A model generated the notes under the pieces. The model was not told where the DNA came from, did not search any database, and was given only the letters and a program-made list of their open reading frames with translations. Below, piece by piece: positions 1 through 9,482 of a stretch of 35,661 nucleotides of DNA (position 1 is its first letter; each line of letters starts with the position of its first letter). The stretch is from an uncultured Bacilli bacterium (lineage in GTDB: Bacteria > Bacillota_I > Bacilli_A > RF39 > UBA660). A program made the translations under genes and the position numbers. The stretch lies in the NCBI GenBank assembly GCA_947632265.1, contig CANROP010000004.1, forward strand, positions 1-35,661, read 5' to 3'.

Positions 1-143
1 TTTGCCATAGTAAATGTTTTTCCACTACCTGTTACACCTTTTAATACTTGATTTTTTACTCCGTTATTTATTCCATCCACTAGTTTTTGTATCGCTTGAG
101 GCTGATCTCCAGTAGGTTTATATTTTGAATGAATTTTAAACAT
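1..143 (-). CDS. uvrB: UvrB, N-terminal part (truncated by window edge)
   Basis: Reverse strand translates to [47 protein letters not shown], the UvrB N-terminus with Walker A motif. Confidence 0.93.
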   Translation of the reverse strand, partial: MFKIHSKYKPTGDQPQAIQKLVDGINNGVKNQVLKGVTGSGKTFTMA

Positions 144-277
144 ATTGCCTCCCTTCATATATATAATTTATATTAATATTATTTATCACTTATTAAATAA
201 CAAAACAAGAAAACATGCATTGTTTCCTTGCTCTATTATTATTTAAACAAAAGTGCTAAATAAAGAATTTAATTATT

Positions 278-1969
278 TTATTTTTCAATTTTAAATATTA
301 CTTGATACATATTTGTTAAGTCATATTCTTCAACATCAATTTTAAATCCATAAGACTCTATTTTATCAGAACATTCTCTAATTAAATTTATCACTTCTAT
401 AAGACTCACTTTTGGAGTTACTGGTTGTGATTGCTCTGGCATTACTGGATCGTATTGTTTACTATAATCAGTAATGATTATTGGTTCTGGCATTTTTACT
501 GTTTCAGCAGATTCTTGTTGTTGAGGTATGCTAGAGTTAAAATTATTATCTGGGTGTTGGTATTCTGGGTGTTCAATTATTGGTTGAGTTTCTGGAACTG
601 TCATATTTGTTGGTTCTACATTTTGACTTACTACTGGTGTGTCAATTACTGATGGTTGTTCTACCATAGGTGTAAACCCAGGTGTACCAAAATCAAATGT
701 TTGTGTTGTTTGGTCTGGTACGATACTTGATGGTGTAGCTGGTGCTGCTGGCATTTCCATCGCTGGAATATCTAATGTAGGAGCTACTGCTGGCATATCA
801 GTGATAGGCATTTCTCCAAATGATGGAATTGTTTGTGGCCCTACATTTATTGCTGGCATATCATTTATTGGTTGAGTTTCTGGAACTGTCATATTTATTG
901 GTTCTACATTTTGACTTACTACTGGTGTGTCAATTACTGGTGGTTGTTCTACCACAGGTGTAAACCCAGGTGTACCAAAATCAAATGTCTGCGTTGGTTG
1001 GTCTGGTGCGATACTTGATGGTGCAGCAGGCATTTCTGGCATTTCCATCGTCGGAATATCTAATGTTGGGGCTGGTGCAGTACTACTAGATAAATCTATT
1101 TGTTGTGGTTGAGTAACTCCAGGTTGCACATTTGTATTATTCATATTTGGTTCAAATATATTAAAAAATTGTGGTTGTGGTTGTATTTGCTCTGGTATTG
1201 GTGTAACATCAATAGGTGTTGTTGGTTGAGTATTATTCATTCCTCCATTATATGGAGTTAATGTATCAAAAAATTGATTTGTATTTGGCATATTATTTTC
1301 CATATTTATTTTCTCCTCTTTTTCATTTTCATTATTATCAATTTTATCTAATGATTCGTTTAGATTCTTCATTTTATCTATTTCTTCATCTGTTCTTCTT
1401 ACAGTTAATCTTTCTTCTACTATTCTATTTAGCATTTCATTTTGTAATTTAAATGTTGGAAGTCTAAGTAGTGATCTAGCATGACGCTCTGAAATTTTAT
1501 TATCTAATAATGCTTCTTGAACTTCATCGGACAAATTCAAAAGCCTTATTTTGTTTGCTACTGCTGATTGACTTTTACCTAATTTTTTAGCTAAATTATC
1601 TTGTGTTATATAACCCATATCAAGAATTTTTTTATAAGATAAAGCTTCTTCAATAGGAGTCAAATTTTTTCTTTGAACATTTTCAATTAAAGCAATTTCT
1701 GCACTATCTCTATCATTTAAGTTTTTTATAACAACAGGGACTTTTTCTTTACCAGCAAGTATGCTCGCTTTATATCTTCTTTCTCCTGCAATTATTTCAT
1801 ACTTATTTCCAATAGTTCTAACAACTATTGGTTGTATAACACCATGCTCCTTAATTGAATCTGATAATTCTAAGATCTGTTCTTCGTCAAATTTTATTCT
1901 AGGTTGAAATCTATTTGGCAATATATCATTAACATCTACTTCCATTACCTTAATAGAATTATCATTCAT
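278..1969 (-). CDS. noc: Noc (ParB-family nucleoid occlusion protein) with long Pro/Gln-rich linker
   Basis: ParB/Noc N-domain (ILPNRFQPR, GERRYKA, ALIENVQR), Noc-like HTH (LGKSQSAVANKIRLLNL, ISERHARSLL), Noc-like C-terminus (YQVIFKIEK), adjacent to rsmG; strong RBS AGGAGGT upstream. Confidence 0.88.
   Translation of the reverse strand: MNDNSIKVMEVDVNDILPNRFQPRIKFDEEQILELSDSIKEHGVIQPIVVRTIGNKYEIIAGERRYKASILAGKEKVPVVIKNLNDRDSAEIALIENVQRKNLTPIEEALSYKKILDMGYITQDNLAKKLGKSQSAVANKIRLLNLSDEVQEALLDNKISERHARSLLRLPTFKLQNEMLNRIVEERLTVRRTDEEIDKMKNLNESLDKIDNNENEKEEKINMENNMPNTNQFFDTLTPYNGGMNNTQPTTPIDVTPIPEQIQPQPQFFNIFEPNMNNTNVQPGVTQPQQIDLSSSTAPAPTLDIPTMEMPEMPAAPSSIAPDQPTQTFDFGTPGFTPVVEQPPVIDTPVVSQNVEPINMTVPETQPINDMPAINVGPQTIPSFGEMPITDMPAVAPTLDIPAMEMPAAPATPSSIVPDQTTQTFDFGTPGFTPMVEQPSVIDTPVVSQNVEPTNMTVPETQPIIEHPEYQHPDNNFNSSIPQQQESAETVKMPEPIIITDYSKQYDPVMPEQSQPVTPKVSLIEVINLIRECSDKIESYGFKIDVEEYDLTNMYQVIFKIEK
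582..1080 (-). repeat. In-frame tandem duplication (288-bp period, about 96 aa) in the noc linker
   Basis: ggttgagtttctggaactgtcatattt... starts at 582 and again at 870; both encode TLDIP.MEMP..., QTFDFGTPGFTP.VEQP.VIDTPVVSQNVEP.NMTVPETQPI. Confidence 0.9.
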
Positions 1970-2091
1970 AACGTACCTCCTTTTATTCTATATGTACATT
2001 TTACAATATTTTGAAAAATATTGCAATAGTTTTGGGAAATATTTATAAAATAAAAGAAAAATACTCATGATTTATAAGTATCTTTCTAATT

Positions 2092-2793
2092 TTATAATGG
2101 TTTATTTTTAATTTCATTATATTTCCTGGGAAATATTTTTGGAGTCTTATCATTTTTTTTGATGCTAACTAAGCTTCTTGTACTTTCTTCTATAGGTAAT
2201 TTAAAATTAATAACATCGTCTACTTTGCAATATAATTTAGTTAATGCATTCTGATAATCTTTTTCATTATCTAAATTTCCTTTCATAGCTATAAAATGTT
2301 TATTTATTTTTACCATTGGAAGTGCAAGTTCTATTAAAATATTTAACTGTGCAACTGCACGTGCTGTAACTACATCAAATTTTTCTCTATTATCTCTAGC
2401 ATAATCTTCTATTCTTGAATGGATTGCAACTATGTCTTTAAGTTTTAATTCTTCTATAACATTATTTAAAAAATTTATTCTTTTATTTAATGAATCTATT
2501 AATACTACTTTTAAATTCGGATAAAATATTTTTAAAACTATTCCTGGAAATCCAGCACCTGTACCAATATCACATAAACTTTCTTCTTTATTTAAGTCTA
2601 TAATTTTTGATATTGTTAAGGAATCATAAAAATGTTTTAAATATACATCTTCTTTTTCTGTTATTGCTGTTAAATTTATTACCTTATTATATTCTATTAA
2701 CATTTCATAATATTTATTTAATTTATCTAATTTTTCTTCTGTTATTTCTATATTTAGGTTCTTTATTTCTTCTATAAATTTATTTTGATTCAT
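2092..2793 (-). CDS. rsmG: 16S rRNA (guanine-N7) methyltransferase
   Basis: DIGTGAGFPG motif, RsmG family, position next to mnmG. Confidence 0.95.
   Translation of the reverse strand: MNQNKFIEEIKNLNIEITEEKLDKLNKYYEMLIEYNKVINLTAITEKEDVYLKHFYDSLTISKIIDLNKEESLCDIGTGAGFPGIVLKIFYPNLKVVLIDSLNKRINFLNNVIEELKLKDIVAIHSRIEDYARDNREKFDVVTARAVAQLNILIELALPMVKINKHFIAMKGNLDNEKDYQNALTKLYCKVDDVINFKLPIEESTRSLVSIKKNDKTPKIFPRKYNEIKNKPL
2120..2135. promoter_or_regulatory. Near-consensus Noc-binding site (TATTTCCTGGGAAATA) inside rsmG
   Basis: One change from palindromic NBS TATTTCCCGGGAAATA. Confidence 0.6.
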
Positions 2794-4651
2794 AAAAATA
2801 TTCCTTCTTTATGTACACCATTATTAACGATATATCTGTTGGATTTACTCCACTAATTCTTAAAGCTTGTCCTATTGAGGTTGGTCTTATTTGTTTTAAT
2901 TTTTGTTTTGCTTCACTAGCAAGGTTATGTATTTTATCGTAGTCTATATCATCTGGTATTTTTTTATTATCTAAATCAACCATTTTATTTGCTTCTTCTA
3001 TTTCTTTTTTTATATAACCTTCATATTTTATATTTATTTCAACTTGTTCTTTGACATCTGATTCGTATTTTCCATCTATAAATCTATCTAAGTCATCTAT
3101 TTTTACTTCTGATCTTTTTAATAAATTGTAAAGTGTTATGGAATCTTTTAGTTCAGAAATATTAAGTGTTTTTAAATATTCATTTATTTCTTTAGTTGGA
3201 GTTATTTTATGTGTATTTAAATAATCTGTAAGCATTATCACACTTGCTTTTTTATTTAAAAATTTTTTATATTTTTCTTCAGAAATTAATCCTACATCAT
3301 AACCGTATTTTCTAAGACGCATATCTGCATTGTCATGTCTTAAAAGCAATCTATATTCAGCACGCGATGTAAGTAACCTATATGGGTCTATTATTCCTTT
3401 TGTAACTAAATCATCTATTAATACACCTATATAGGCTTCGTTTCTTTTTAAAATTAATGGCTCTTTTCCTTCTAATTTTAACGATGCATTAATTCCTGCA
3501 ATCAATCCTTGACATGCTGCTTCTTCATATCCACTAGTTCCATTAATTTGACCTGCTGTAAACAAGTTTTCAATAATTTTTGTTTCTAATGATTGCTTTA
3601 ATTGTTTTGCATCTATTGCATCATATTCTATTGCATAAGCATATTTATTTATAATTGCATTTTCAAGTCCAGGTAAACTATGAACCATTTTCTCTTGTAT
3701 ATCTTTTGGCATGCTTGTAGAGAAACCTTGAATATATATATCATCATAATATAAACTTTCTGGCTCAAGAAATAACTGATGCCTTTCTTTATCCTTAAAT
3801 CTAACTATTTTATCTTCTATAGAAGGGCAATATCTAGGTCCAACACCTTTTATGTCAGAAAGTCCACCATACATACTTGATTTGTTCAAATTTTCTTGTA
3901 TTATTTTATGAGTTTCTGGTTGCGTATATATTAAGTGACATGGTACTTGTTCTTCTATTTTATAATGTACTTCATTATCAAAACTAAAAGTCCAATACCT
4001 ATCATCACCTAATTCTAATTTTGTTTTTGAAAAGTCAATAGAACTTTTTTCAATACGTTGTGGAGTTCCTGTTTTTAATCTAATAATGTTGAATCCATAT
4101 TCTTTTAATTTATCACTCAAATGATTACTTGGCTTTTCTCCATGAGGACCTTCTCTTCTTCTTGTATCTCCAACTAGAATATCTGCTTTAAGATATGTAC
4201 CTGTTGTAAGTATTACTATATTGCTAAATATCTTTTCTCCATTTTCTAATGTTACACCTTTTACTTTTGAATCTTCTATAATTAAATCTTCTACTAATGC
4301 TTCTTTTATTTCTAAATTATCAGTATTTTCAAGAGTTTTTAACATTTCTTTAGGATAAGTTATTTTATCTGCTTGAGCACGAAGAGCACGTACTGCAGGA
4401 CCTTTAGCACTATTTAGCATTTTTATTTGTAATAAACTTTTATCTGCATTTCTACCCATTTCTCCGCCTAATGCATCTATTTCTCTTACTACAATACCTT
4501 TAGCACTTCCTCCAATTGATGGATTACATGGCATGTCCGCTATATTTTTTATATTTCCCGTAATAAGCAAAGTCTTATGACCAATTCTTGCGGTTGCTAA
4601 AGATGCTTCACATCCAGCATGTCCACCACCTACAACTATAACTTCATACAT
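2780..4651 (-). CDS. mnmG: tRNA uridine-5-carboxymethylaminomethyl synthesis enzyme MnmG
   Basis: MYEVIVVGGGHAGCEA; start at the ATG at 4651 is better placed after AGGTG than the ORF-track start at 4660. Confidence 0.96.
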   Translation of the reverse strand: MYEVIVVGGGHAGCEASLATARIGHKTLLITGNIKNIADMPCNPSIGGSAKGIVVREIDALGGEMGRNADKSLLQIKMLNSAKGPAVRALRAQADKITYPKEMLKTLENTDNLEIKEALVEDLIIEDSKVKGVTLENGEKIFSNIVILTTGTYLKADILVGDTRRREGPHGEKPSNHLSDKLKEYGFNIIRLKTGTPQRIEKSSIDFSKTKLELGDDRYWTFSFDNEVHYKIEEQVPCHLIYTQPETHKIIQENLNKSSMYGGLSDIKGVGPRYCPSIEDKIVRFKDKERHQLFLEPESLYYDDIYIQGFSTSMPKDIQEKMVHSLPGLENAIINKYAYAIEYDAIDAKQLKQSLETKIIENLFTAGQINGTSGYEEAACQGLIAGINASLKLEGKEPLILKRNEAYIGVLIDDLVTKGIIDPYRLLTSRAEYRLLLRHDNADMRLRKYGYDVGLISEEKYKKFLNKKASVIMLTDYLNTHKITPTKEINEYLKTLNISELKDSITLYNLLKRSEVKIDDLDRFIDGKYESDVKEQVEINIKYEGYIKKEIEEANKMVDLDNKKIPDDIDYDKIHNLASEAKQKLKQIRPTSIGQALRISGVNPTDISLIMVYIKKEYFYESK

Positions 4652-4660
4652 AAATATCAC

Positions 4661-6010
4661 CTATTTTCCTAAACAAAATTGACTAAATAATTGATCTATT
4701 AATTCATCACTATATGTTTCTCCAATTATTTCCCCTAATGTGTTCCAAACTTGTTTTAAATCTATTTCAACCATATCAACTGGCATATTTTTATTTATTC
4801 CTTCTTTTACTGACTCTAATGAATCTAATGATTTTTTTAATAGTGAGATAGATCTAGCACTACTTAAATATGTAAAATCTTCTTTCTCTATTTTTTCTAA
4901 ATTAAACATATCTTTTATTTTATTTTTTAATTCATCTATTCCTGTATCATTTTTAATAGACAATTTTACATAGTCATTAAATATATTTAAATCCAATCTA
5001 TTATCAAGATCAGTCTTATTAATAATTATTATATGATTTTTATTTTTTATTTTATTTAATATATATTTTTCTTCTTTACTTAATTCTTCATTATTATTTA
5101 AAACATAAAGTATTAAATCTGCTTCATCTATTAATTCCAGACTTTTTTTAACTCCTAAACTTTCTACATAGTTATCTGTTTTTCTAATGCCTGCTGTATC
5201 TATTATATTTAAGATAATTCCATCTATTGTTATATTACCTTCAACTATATCTCTAGTAGTACCTGCAATATCTGTAACTATTGCTTTCTCTTCATTTATT
5301 AATCTGTTTAAAATACTACTTTTTCCTACATTAGGACTACCTATTATTATTGTTTTTATTCCTTCTTTTATTATTTTACCATCTATTGATTTTGATAAAA
5401 TATTTTTTATTTTTATTTCTATATCACTAACACTATTTAATATTTTTTGATTAGTAACCTCTTCTATATCTTCATATTCTGGATAATCTATATTTACTTC
5501 TATATTAGCAAGTATTTCTATTATGTCTTGTCTTAAATTTTTTATTAGTTTTGATACTTCTCCATTTACTTGATTGATAGCAAGCTTTCTAGATTTCTCT
5601 GTTTTAGAATTAATTAAATCCATTACTCCTTCTGCTTCAATCAAATCTATTCTTCCATTTAAGAATGCTCTTTTTGTAAATTCTCCTGGGAGTGCTAATC
5701 TAGAGCCATTTAAAAGTAATAATTCTAAAACTTTATTAGTTATAGCAATCCCTCCATGTGTATTTATTTCAACTACATCTTCACAGGTAAATGTCTTTGG
5801 AGATCTCATAACTGATACTAAAACTTCATCTATTATTTCATTATTATCTACAATATGGCCATAATTTATTGTATGACTATCCACTTCATTTAGATTTTTA
5901 CCTTTAAATATTTTATTTACTATTTTAATTGCATCTTTTCCACTTACCCTTATTATTGATATTGCACCAACACCAAGAGCAGTTGATATTGCAGCTATTG
6001 TATCATCCAT
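4661..6010 (-). CDS. mnmE: tRNA modification GTPase MnmE
   Basis: GSPNVGKSSILNRL G1 motif, C-terminal FCLGK. Confidence 0.96.
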   Translation of the reverse strand: MDDTIAAISTALGVGAISIIRVSGKDAIKIVNKIFKGKNLNEVDSHTINYGHIVDNNEIIDEVLVSVMRSPKTFTCEDVVEINTHGGIAITNKVLELLLLNGSRLALPGEFTKRAFLNGRIDLIEAEGVMDLINSKTEKSRKLAINQVNGEVSKLIKNLRQDIIEILANIEVNIDYPEYEDIEEVTNQKILNSVSDIEIKIKNILSKSIDGKIIKEGIKTIIIGSPNVGKSSILNRLINEEKAIVTDIAGTTRDIVEGNITIDGIILNIIDTAGIRKTDNYVESLGVKKSLELIDEADLILYVLNNNEELSKEEKYILNKIKNKNHIIIINKTDLDNRLDLNIFNDYVKLSIKNDTGIDELKNKIKDMFNLEKIEKEDFTYLSSARSISLLKKSLDSLESVKEGINKNMPVDMVEIDLKQVWNTLGEIIGETYSDELIDQLFSQFCLGK

Positions 6011-6062
6011 ATTCTCACTTCCAACAACGGTATTATATCAAAAAACATAAGAAAAATATACC

Positions 6063-6815
6063 TTATTTAGTATATTTTATCTTATTAACTTTTTGATTTT
6101 CTTTTTCTTTATCATCAAAATAATGCTTGACTATTATACTATTCTCATAACCATATTTTTTTTCTATTTTATTTTCTAATTTGCCATTTCTATATAATCT
6201 ATAATATTTTTTTTCGTTACATCCAAATTTAAAATAAAAATCAAAATTAATTTTTAAATTTTTTATATAAGATTTATCTAATTCTTTTAAGTAAAAATTA
6301 TTACTTACATTTTTATTTTCTTTATTATTTTTTAATTCTTCTAATATTTCCATTTTATATTGTTTCAATTCTTCTAACATTTTTAATTCTATTTCATATG
6401 TTTTTTTTATCTTTAAGTTTTTATTATATTCTTTATAATAATCATCTAACATCAAACCACTTAAAATAGAACACATTGGTACAAATATAATTGATAGTAT
6501 AATTTTCAAATCTATTTTTTGTAATAAAATGTTAATACTTGATATTCCTAATATTAAAGGTAAAATATTACATATAATAAAAACTAATATTGGTATTAAA
6601 ATTGGTAATATTATTATTTTATTTTTCAACTTTAAATTTTTACATTCACTATCTAATTTTATTTCAATTTTTTCTTTTTGATTTTCTATTACTTCTAATT
6701 CATTTTCTATTATTAATATTTCTTCAATATTATCTTGATATTCAACTATCTTTTTATTTCCATTATCATCAAATACTAATGCCTCTAAATATTCACATAT
6801 ATATCCTTTATGCAC
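6063..6815 (-). CDS. Unknown two-TM-hairpin protein with charged coiled-coil-like flanks
   Basis: Intact 250-aa ORF; hydrophobic block IIILPILIPILVFIICNILPLILGI...IILSIIFVPMCSILSGLML; no family recognised. Confidence 0.7.
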   Translation of the reverse strand: MHKGYICEYLEALVFDDNGNKKIVEYQDNIEEILIIENELEVIENQKEKIEIKLDSECKNLKLKNKIIILPILIPILVFIICNILPLILGISSINILLQKIDLKIILSIIFVPMCSILSGLMLDDYYKEYNKNLKIKKTYEIELKMLEELKQYKMEILEELKNNKENKNVSNNFYLKELDKSYIKNLKINFDFYFKFGCNEKKYYRLYRNGKLENKIEKKYGYENSIIVKHYFDDKEKENQKVNKIKYTK

Positions 6816-6844
6816 TTCAATTCCTCCGTTTAAAAAAGTAGAGA

Positions 6845-7441
6845 TTATTTCTCTACATACCTTATTACTACATATCTATTTGGTTCTTCTCCAAAACTTT
6901 CTGTTTCAATATTATAATACTCACTAGCTATTGAATGAACTAATCTTCTATTATATGAATTCATTGGATCTAACTTTACTTCGTCTTTTGTTTTTATTAC
7001 TTCATTTATGATTCCTTTTATATCCCTTTCAAAAAATCTTTCTTTTTTTGCTTTATAATTTGAAGCATCTAAATTAACTTTTATATTAAATTTAGTTTGA
7101 TTACTTAAAGTTTGTCTTAATATACTTTGAATGGATGATAATGTTCTTCCATCTTTTCCTATTAATATTGGATTATTATTTGAAAACATTTTTACACTAA
7201 ATACATCTTCATCTTCATTTATTTCAAATTTTACATCTAATCCCATTGATTTTGTAACTTCTGTTAAATATTGTCTTATATATTCTTTAACATCTTCTTT
7301 TTTTATTGCTTCTATAATGTAATCATTTTCTTCTTGATATTCATATGTTAGTATTTCATTATTATAAACATCTAGCTCGTCTAAACAATTTAATCTACAT
7401 TTTTCTTCATTTTCTCCTGTAAACTTATAAACATTAATCAT
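6845..7441 (-). CDS. khpB: RNA-binding protein Jag/KhpB
   Basis: KH and R3H segments (PILIGKDGRTLSSIQSILRQ; DPMNSYNRRLVHSIASEY), adjacent to yidC. Confidence 0.92.
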   Translation of the reverse strand: MINVYKFTGENEEKCRLNCLDELDVYNNEILTYEYQEENDYIIEAIKKEDVKEYIRQYLTEVTKSMGLDVKFEINEDEDVFSVKMFSNNNPILIGKDGRTLSSIQSILRQTLSNQTKFNIKVNLDASNYKAKKERFFERDIKGIINEVIKTKDEVKLDPMNSYNRRLVHSIASEYYNIETESFGEEPNRYVVIRYVEK

Positions 7442-7442
7442 A

Positions 7443-8444
7443 TTACTTACTCCTTTTCATTAATAAATTTTGTACTATTGTAAATGCACTATTGGTTACC
7501 CAATAAATAATTATCGCAGTTGACATTGAGAATGATGTAAAAAATATCATAACTATCATTATATTAAACATCATACTCATTTGCTTTTCTTGTTGTTTAT
7601 CAACTCCAGCACCCATTTTATTCATTTTAAATGAGAAGTAAGTAACTAAACCTACTATAATTGGTAATATTAAATAATACCAATCTCCTTGTCCTGCTCC
7701 AGCAAGTGGAGTCATTCCCATTCTAAGACCTAAAAATTTTCCTTCAAATAATATTGGAAGTCTATATAGTGCCTCATAGAATGCAAAGAATAATGGAATC
7801 TGTAAGAATCCAAGTAAACATCCAGATATAGGATTTATTTTATATTCTTTATATACAGCCATCATTTCATTTGATTTCATCATCATTGATTGTTGATCTG
7901 TTTTATTTTCATATTTTTTTTCTATTTTATTTAATTTTGGTTGAGCTTTTCTTATATTTTCTGATTGTTTTAAACTCTTATATGACATTGGAAATAAAAT
8001 TAGTTTTATTAATAATGTAGTTATTATGATTGCTATACCATATCTATTATTAATAAGCATACCTATTTTTACTATAACCCATGCAAGAGGTTTTACAAAT
8101 ACACTAGTCCAAAGAGATTCATAACCATCTTTAATAGGAGAAAATTCTGTACATACTGGTAATTTATCTATATCTATAATACTTTTTAATTTTTTTTCAT
8201 AATCTTTTTTTGATAAATCACCTGAATCATATAATTTTTTATAATCTTCTTTTTTCTTTTCTAATGCAGTTTTATATGTTTCATCTAATTCAACAGGTTT
8301 ACATAGTATGTTTTCAACTAAAACTTGTTTTGTAGTATCATCTGTTATTACTTTTCCATCAGCATCTTTTAATTGCTTTGTACATCCTGTTAAAAATAAA
8401 ACACCAATCATTAGTAAAACTAATATTTTTTTGTTTTTTTTCAT
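7443..8444 (-). CDS. yidC: Membrane insertase YidC/SpoIIIJ (lipoprotein type)
   Basis: Lipobox LFLTGC; YidC core GIAIIITTLLIKLILFPMSYKS; synteny. Confidence 0.94.
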   Translation of the reverse strand: MKKNKKILVLLMIGVLFLTGCTKQLKDADGKVITDDTTKQVLVENILCKPVELDETYKTALEKKKEDYKKLYDSGDLSKKDYEKKLKSIIDIDKLPVCTEFSPIKDGYESLWTSVFVKPLAWVIVKIGMLINNRYGIAIIITTLLIKLILFPMSYKSLKQSENIRKAQPKLNKIEKKYENKTDQQSMMMKSNEMMAVYKEYKINPISGCLLGFLQIPLFFAFYEALYRLPILFEGKFLGLRMGMTPLAGAGQGDWYYLILPIIVGLVTYFSFKMNKMGAGVDKQQEKQMSMMFNIMIVMIFFTSFSMSTAIIIYWVTNSAFTIVQNLLMKRSK

Positions 8445-8463
8445 TAATAGTTCATTCCTTTCT

Positions 8464-8793
8464 TTACTTTGTTAAATTTAAATTTTCTAAAGAACATATT
8501 AAATTTTTTTTCATTTCTTCAAAACTCCTCATATTTATTCCCTTGCTTACTATTATAATACAATTGAAGTTATTTTGATAGTCTTTTTCATCAATTATAG
8601 CTTTTAATTGCCTTTTTACTTTATTTCTTCTTACTGCATTTCCTATTTTTTTACCAACAGATAATCCAAATTTATATACATCGTTTGTGTCTCTTTCTAT
8701 ATATATAATGTAATCCATATATTTATATGGTCTATTATTTTTAATTATTCTATCAAAATCTCGACTATTTTTTAATATATTTATCTTTTTCAT
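8464..8793 (-). CDS. rnpA: Ribonuclease P protein component
   Basis: GLSVGKKIGNAVRRNKVKRQLK RnpA signature. Confidence 0.95.
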   Translation of the reverse strand: MKKINILKNSRDFDRIIKNNRPYKYMDYIIYIERDTNDVYKFGLSVGKKIGNAVRRNKVKRQLKAIIDEKDYQNNFNCIIIVSKGINMRSFEEMKKNLICSLENLNLTK

Positions 8794-8855
8794 AACATTT
8801 CTTCTTTCTAATTATAATAGACTCAATTAACAGTATTATTTTTGTAAAAATAAAA

Positions 8856-8873
8856 CCACTGACGAATCAGTGG
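8856..8873 (-). terminator. Hairpin terminator downstream of rpmH
   Basis: On minus: CCACTGA-TTCG-TCAGTGG followed by TTTTATTTTTA. Confidence 0.8.
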
Positions 8874-8879
8874 GATATA

Positions 8880-9002
8880 TTAATGAGATAAAACTTTACG
8901 TCCTTTTTTTCTTCTATTATTTATTATTTTAGTTTTCATACGAGCCATAAAACCTAATTTTTTACTTTTTCTATGATTATTTGGTTGATATGTTCTTTTC
9001 AT
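8880..9002 (-). CDS. rpmH: 50S ribosomal protein L34
   Basis: [40 protein letters not shown] (40 aa), absent from the ORF track because of size. Confidence 0.96.
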   Translation of the reverse strand: MKRTYQPNNHRKSKKLGFMARMKTKIINNRRKKGRKVLSH

Positions 9003-9169
9003 TTTTTTACACCTCCATCGATTTAGAATTTTTCTGCTTGCTTAATAGATTATATATATTTTTTATTATTTTGTCAACCATTTTGTTTCATAGTTCATAA
9101 AAAGTAATTATAAAAATTTATTTTTATAAACTATAAGTAATTTAATTTTTAAAAGTTTTGAACATTTTT

Positions 9170-9416
9170 TGTTGATAATTTTTATATTTAAATTGAAGTT
9201 ATCAACAAAATTATCCACTTATGAACATTTATATCATTTTGTTTATATATTAATGTTATTAAAGTTATGCACATTTTTGTTTATAACTTGATTATTTTCT
9301 TATTTTTAATGTTTTTTTATGTTCAAAAATAGTGTTTATAAAACTTTTTTATTTTTTGAACATTGTTTTATAAAATAAATAATGTTCATAACTTTTTTTT
9401 ATTTATTTTATGCACA
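9170..9416. promoter_or_regulatory. oriC: oriC DnaA-box cluster upstream of dnaA
   Basis: TTATCAACA (9170-9178 minus; 9199-9207 plus), TTATCCACT 9211-9219, TTATGAACA 9219-9227 and 9383-9391 (minus), TTATGCACA 9265-9273 and 9408-9416. Confidence 0.85.
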
Positions 9417-9482
9417 AATTTTGTTGTTTTTATATAAAAAATATTGTAAAATATATGTGTATAACTTTAATGGAGGTACAAT

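Noticed and set aside
431-1452. Plus-strand ORFs opposite noc (431-652, 639-875, 833-1018, 927-1112, 1216-1452)
   Set aside because: Antisense frames opened by the repetitive Pro/Gln linker; low-complexity products, no RBS support, conflict with a clear noc frame.
4740-8578. Plus-strand ORFs opposite mnmE, the 250-aa gene, jag and yidC
   Set aside because: Shadow ORFs in AT-rich sequence with hydrophobic/serine-rich nonsense translations.
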